The notes under the pieces: generated by a model
Told to the model about the DNA's origin: nothing
What the model saw: the letters and a program-made list of their open reading frames with translations, nothing else
Databases searched by the model: none
Position numbers and translations under genes: made by a program
NCBI GenBank assembly: GCA_963402885.1
Contig: OY727097.1
Location: 30,807,401-30,871,400 of the forward strand
Direction: 5' to 3'
DNA from: Antedon bifida
Taxonomy: Eukaryota; Echinodermata; Crinoidea; Comatulida; Antedonidae
DNA: 64,000 nucleotides
Shown here: positions 59,622 through 64,000 of the stretch, piece by piece
How the letters are laid out: each line of letters starts with the position of its first letter
Position numbering within the stretch: the first letter of the stretch is position 1

Positions 59622-60549
59622 GAGAAGGTTTAAATTGACCAGCCATTGTTGTACGGATGGACAACCTTTGACCTGTTTTCTAACTTTTAAATGATCAACC
59701 ATCTGAACTAAAACCTGGGTTTACGTGTACAGAGTTTCCATATAAGGAAAAATAAGAATTGGTTATAAAACATGTTTAAACTAGTTAACAATTTGATCAG
59801 CATCTAAAACAAAGTTTTTGTCTCAAACGCTCACCAAATTTCAAATGGAATATATAACCAGGCCTATTATTTTCCGTTCCTTTCACAATTTAAAGAGTAG
59901 GCCTAACTCTTTGCGAGATCATAGAGTGCCAATGTCGTCAGCATTCCTCGGGGAAAAGGGCACGTAATCATTGTTCACATTTTTTATTATAACACTTAAC
60001 TACTTGTTAATAAAAAGCTGTAACTTTACGAAAGCATACTTTCGTAAAGTATACATTTCTGTTACAAGTAAATTTAAATGGTACAATAAATAAATGGTAC
60101 AATTTTTTCTTTTTATTTATTTATTTATTTATTTTATTTATTTAACAACATATTTATACAGGATAATACACAATCAAGTAGAAATAAACTTGTTTTGCAT
60201 TGTGGTCCTGTCGACAAAAACGGATACAAATTTAAATCTTATACAATTACGATTAATAATAATAGCAACAAAAAATATAAACTGGAAGTTAAATGTTATA
60301 AAAAGAAATGAGATCTGTATCTAGCTTTAAAGGACATAATCGTGGGTGAATTGATTATGTTTGTTAAGGTTTCCATTAAGTTTAAGTTCAACAGAATCAA
60401 TATTATCAATTATTTATTGCATTATTGTTCTGGTTATATCGACTTTGGTGTAAATTTAGCCTAATGAATCAATACTTATCATTTTGCATTATTTGAGATG
60501 GGGGTTCATAGTGGTAAACTAATCCAACCAATGAAACTATCATTTTGTA

Positions 60550-60850
60550 TGATGTATCGATAGTTTGAACAGGGGCTTAAGGTGGTCACGTTAATGAATC
60601 AATATAAAAATAATTTTGCATGATGTATTGCCGCCTGTCTAAACAGGGGCTTAAGGTGATAGCGTCAGTGAATCAATATAACATTCATTTTGCATGATGT
60701 ATTGCCCCCTGTCTGAGCAGGGGCTTAAAGTGATAACGTCAGTGAATCAATATAACAATCAATTTGCATGATGTATTGCCGCCTGTCTGAACAGGGGCTT
60801 AGGGTTATAACGTCAGTGAATCAATATAACAATAATTTGCATGATGTATC
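60550..60850. repeat. minisatellite, period 73-74 bp
   Basis: The core ATGATGTATTGCC starts at 60620, 60694 and 60768, with a further partial unit at 60841 and a diverged one before. Units share CAGGGGCTTA and GTCAGTGAATCAATATAAC. It ends about 35 bp before the ATG of the SUEL gene, so it lies in its promoter or 5'UTR. Confidence 0.9.
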
Positions 60851-60884
60851 TCCAGTTTTAACAAGGCACTGTGGTGGTAAGGAC

Positions 60885-63527
60885 ATGTTTTTCAATATGT
60901 CTTATTGGTTGCTTGTCTTTGTGATATATCTTGCAATAAACTCAAATGAGGGTAAAGTATTATTTTTTTAACCAAATTCAGTGACGTGTATAATTGTTAT
61001 ACATTCGACCGCCGATGTACAGTTTTATTTATTTATATTTTTATACGCTTAACTCGCCAATTACTAGATGGATACACTATTTAAAGATGTATTGTCCCTT
61101 TGACTAATTAAAAAAAAAAGATTTTTTTTTATATTTCGAAAAAAAGTGGGTCATTTTGAAGTATCATAATAACTTTCACCAAAAATTAGTCGAAAAAAAA
61201 ATTTATTTAACCGAAATACAGAAGTTTTTTGTTCAAAAAAAAACTTCCTCGCGATCTGTGTGAAAACATCTTATCAACCGCGACGAGTTGTAAAAATTCC
61301 TAATTAGCATCATGCATAATGCATACTCGTGGCTTGAAATCTTTGTTTACTTTCGCTTGTGACGATTTTCCAGACGAAATGTAATCAAATTAATTTACCT
61401 GTTAATTACGTAAACTTGTTGTTTTTGGCTCAAATTTTCGACTTATTACTATGATATGAATATTACTTTGATATGGCCAATTTAAATTTAGAATATTTTT
61501 TTTTTCATTTTTTGTGTTTCAAGGGACAATACATCTTTAATAGACCTAATGGATAAACTATTTATTAAATTTTATTTCATGACTAACAATTAAGACCTGA
61601 TACCACTCATTAGATGCATTAGATAGTTCTTATCGTTGTATTATTTTTGTATTTTAGGCAGAATAATTATACTTTGCGAAAATCAATCTGGTGAACTTGC
61701 ATGCGAATCTGGAATTGATAAGCCGACATTGAACATAATATCAGCAGAGTACGGGCGAACACAACCAGGAGTAGAAGGAGGACCGTACTGTTACCATCAG
61801 ACAGCTTCTAGCCAAACGAATTGCTATAATGACGTCTTAGATTATGTGGTTGCAGACTGCGAAGGACTCTACACATGCCAGGTGACAGCTTCACATTCTC
61901 TGTTTGGTGGTGACCCTTGTTCTGGGGTTTACAAGTACCTGGAAATTGAGTATGACTGTCCGGAACCCGAAGGTATGTATACACCATGAAGTGAGCATTC
62001 CAAATGTCGCCCGTCAATACATCAGTGGCGCAAGGCAGAGGCCTGAGGCCCATGGTTAAAAGACGCTAAGTGGCCCTCCACGCTGGAAAACTGTAATAAA
62101 GCAAAAAACTGGTTTTGGTTGAATTAACCGTTCAGTTTGGGTTGAAAGGTGAAAACTGTTTTAATTTTTTTCCTACGGAAGTAGTGAAAACAATATTTAA
62201 AATAAAATAAATAAAAATATTAAAATTTAATCTTCATTTTGTATGTTTCTTGGCGGGACAATACGTCTTTAAGTTCTTATTTACTTAATTGTCTATGACA
62301 TATTGTCGACAATATTTTTATCTCATCGTTTGGTTTTTGTACGGTGTGACAAATTCAATACGAATTATCCAATATTGTACCATATTTAGGCATATCACTG
62401 CCATATTTAGGCACATCACACTTTGTTTTGTCAAACTAATTTGGTAGAGCTTTAGATGATTGTTGTCTACGTTACATTGATCAGAAGTATGTTTATATCG
62501 AGTTTTTATCCCAATTGATTTTGTCACAATGTATGCCTCACATCTCAAGATAGGTTTCATACGGTAATATACACGGATAATGTCTAGTTTAATTTTTATA
62601 CTTTTAATCTTATCAGCAAGTGGTTCAGGTATCATTTTTCAATATCATTTTTTATTTAAATCTATATCGTTAAAAAAGCCTGATTATGCTTATAGAACAG
62701 ATAGGGCAACGTATTGTGTAGACTTGCCCCAAGCCTGTATTTATTGTCTTTTTTTATGTTGGTCCACCAGTCGACGTATGAAACGCCATATGTGCAAAAA
62801 TATTTATCTTTATTAATTACGGGCTAGAACCTGGTCTACGTATTGTATATGATACCGTATTATTTGAGACGTAGACGCAACGCAAGTCTAGTATCTTCAG
62901 TCCTGTCATTCTTTCTTCTTCCTCAAAATGATAACCCAGCATCATCAGCCAGTCTAACAGTGAGTCTCTCACTTTATACTCGTTTGTATGTTTAGCTATA
63001 ATATTAACACACACTCTGACAAATATTTTTAGTGTTTGGTACTGAAACGTGTCCAGTCACCCATGGCCCTGCACTTATCACTCGATCTCTATCGGATAGT
63101 GGTTCATCAACTCTAATCAATACCGGAAACCCGATTCCGTGCTCTGGATACATCAGCGGATGGAGGTTTATTCCATCCCAAACTGCCGAATTAATTGCAC
63201 TCGTGTTTAGACCAACGCCAAACAACGACGGCTGGATTTATTATACTGTCGGTAGAACAGTTATTCCTGCAAAAGATGTTTTAGATAAAGTACAGGAATA
63301 TAAACTTAGTGAATCGGATTGGATTCCCGTGTTACGTGGTGATATTATTGGTTTTCACCACAGCAGTGGATTGTTGAAACATGATGATCAAGATCAGACT
63401 GTTGCCACTAGTCAATATCTTCTGAAGGATGGCGCAGAAACACTGACGGCTTTTGTGACGTCAGAAACTGTATTGTTTTCGTCTGATGCTGTATGGCGCG
63501 CGTATTCTCTGCAGTCATTATTTACAG
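60885..63527 (+). CDS. secreted SUEL-type lectin (rhamnose-binding) domain protein, 3' end outside window
   Basis: Exons 60885-60951, 61658-61972 and 63033-63527 all begin and end in phase 1. Exon 1 gives a signal peptide, MFFNMSYWLLVFVIYLA. Exon 2 is one SUEL/Gal_Lectin domain: IILCENQSGELACESG, the AEYGR motif, then CQVTASHSLFGGDPCSGVY and KYLEIEYDC, with the family's YGR and DPC landmarks and conserved cysteines. Exon 3 (165 residues) is a Cys-poor module with GWRFIPSQTAELIALVF, VIPAKDVLDKVQEY and RGDIIGFHHSSG; I do not recognise it. It ends at GTAATT, so more exons follow. Expected to be extracellular and carbohydrate-binding, perhaps in immunity or coelomic fluid. Whether exon 3 joins exon 2 or the signal exon at 62580 is open. 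Confidence 0.82.
61085..61536. mobile_element. piggyBac-like MITE family D copy 3
   Basis: 452 bp between AGATGTATTGTCCCTTTGA and TTTCAAGGGACAATACATCT, flanked by TTAA at 61081-61084 and 61537-61540. Lies in the first intron of the SUEL gene. Confidence 0.9.
62021..62100. mobile_element. hAT-like end fragment
   Basis: Begins CAGTGGCGCAAGG, like the end of the MITE at 63814, followed by a similar GAGGC/TGAGGCC body. No second end or target duplication was found. Confidence 0.4.
62155..62268. mobile_element. piggyBac-like MITE family D fragment
   Basis: One clear end (CGGGACAATACGTCT followed by TTAA at 62269-62272). The opposite end is not recognisable, so the left limit is approximate. Confidence 0.5.
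62372..62452. mobile_element. MITE family A copy 15 (fragment)
   Basis: Right part only: CATATTTAGGCACATCACAC, TTTGTTTTGTCAAACTA, then GGTAGAGCTTTA. Lies between the SUEL exon and the alternative signal exon. Confidence 0.75.
62580..62628 (+). CDS. alternative signal-peptide exon
   Basis: 49 nt from ATG to a TTCAG/GTATCA donor, encoding MSSLIFILLILSASGS and ending in phase 1, exactly the phase needed to join 63033. It has a textbook hydrophobic signal core. It could be the first exon of a separate gene starting here, or an alternative promoter of the SUEL gene that leaves out the lectin domain. Confidence 0.5.
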
Positions 63528-63570
63528 GTAATTATTGAAACTAATACATAATGTAATGATATTTAGACAA

Positions 63571-63779
63571 TTAAGCGACGTTGGGCCCGGTTAGAGCTTG
63601 GATGGGAGACCATCTGGGAATGCCGGGTGCTATATATGGAGCTGGGGTCCCATTAGGCATTGAAATCAGCACTGCTCACTCTTATGGCAGCCCTTGCATC
63701 TAGTATCTGCCTCAGACGTATTGGCTTATGCCTCTCCTCTGGTTTAGGTGGGCACTGCCACTTAATTTTAAAAAAAAAG
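63571..63779 (+). mobile_element. 5S-rRNA-derived SINE (SINE3-like), 5' truncated
   Basis: 63571-63634 matches the 3' two thirds of 5S rRNA: TTGGGCCCGGTTAGAGCTTG, GATGGGAGACC, CTGGGAAT and CCGGGTGCT, covering the internal promoter region. A non-5S body follows, ending in an A-rich tail (AAAAAAAAAGA). The body and tail suggest a SINE and not a functional 5S gene. Confidence 0.85.
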
Positions 63780-63813
63780 ACAATTAAATTAAACTACCTA
63801 GGCCTATTGCAGG

Positions 63814-63981
63814 CAGTGGCGTAACGCAGAAGGCTGAGGCATTTGGTTTAGGAACTCTAAGCTGGAGGTCTTGGATGTTTTTAGCCTTTTTCGACATATT
63901 GCAATGCTTTTTTCCTCTGGTCACTGCTCAGGGGCCCCTATAAGCTCCGGGGCAGCTGGGTTTATAGCAGTTACGCCACTG
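63814..63981. mobile_element. hAT-type MITE, complete, with 8-bp target duplication
   Basis: 168 bp with terminal inverted repeats CAGTGGCGTAAC and GTTACGCCACTG, flanked by the direct repeat ATTGCAGG at 63806-63813 and 63982-63989. The CAGTGGCG end and 8-bp duplication are typical of hAT elements. There is no coding capacity. Confidence 0.93.
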
Positions 63982-64000
63982 ATTGCAGGAGGTTTACTAT

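Noticed and set aside
60550-60850. Regular repeats resembling a CRISPR array
   Set aside because: Whole 74-bp units are repeated with no unique spacers, and the genome is eukaryotic; it is a minisatellite.
62580-62816. 78-codon ORF taken as a complete small secreted protein
   Set aside because: The signal sequence is followed by a good donor at 62629; read-through beyond it looks like intron, so only the 49-nt exon is kept.
63571-63634. Functional 5S rRNA gene
   Set aside because: The first third of 5S is missing, and a non-5S body with an A-rich tail follows.

Overview
This is a eukaryotic, AT-rich, intron-rich genomic window, most likely from an echinoderm or related deuterostome. The reasons are a SUEL-type (sea urchin egg lectin) domain, vertebrate-like exon structures for LMO7/LIMCH1 and DNAAF6, U14 snoRNAs in introns, and several MITE families. 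The exact class is not proven by the sequence; I lean towards a crinoid or sea cucumber only weakly. Coordinates of spliced genes come from reading GT/AG sites and checking that codon phase is kept across each junction.

Layout. (1) 337-43729, minus strand: a 43-kb LMO7/LIMCH1-family gene. I recovered 21 phase-compatible coding exons plus one optional microexon, about 1442 codons. They encode a split calponin-homology domain, low-complexity linkers, a PDZ domain split over two exons, a long charged coiled coil and a conserved C-terminal segment. The expected LIM domain is not in the window and probably lies before base 1. (2) about 45000-48426, minus strand: a multi-intron snoRNA host gene. 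It has nine short exons, a pyrimidine-rich (5'TOP-like) start, and one C/D-box snoRNA in each of its eight introns: three U14 copies, two of a second type and three of a third type I cannot name. A 53-codon ORF crosses four of the exons. (3) about 48460-50530, plus strand: DNAAF6 (PIH1D3), a dynein-arm assembly factor in six coding exons, divergently transcribed from the snoRNA host with start sites probably less than about 120 bp apart. (4) 53486-55690 and 56718-58259, plus strand: two genes of unknown function encoding basic, Ser/Lys-rich proteins (581 and 513 aa). (5) 60885 to beyond 63527, plus strand: a secreted SUEL-lectin protein built from phase-1 exons, with a second signal-peptide exon inside its intron.

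The rest is intron and intergenic DNA rich in short non-autonomous elements: about 15 copies of a TA-flanked palindromic MITE (family A), four copies of a second TA-flanked family (B), three copies of an ACTGCAG-ended palindrome (C), three complete TTAA-flanked piggyBac-like MITEs and one fragment (D), one hAT MITE with an intact 8-bp target duplication, a 5S-rRNA-derived SINE and several minisatellites. No bacterial operons, CRISPR arrays or long transposase ORFs were seen.

The most interesting system is the snoRNA host locus with its local copy expansion, compensatory changes in terminal stems, a snoRNA type with unassigned guides, and a head-to-head promoter with a ciliary assembly gene.
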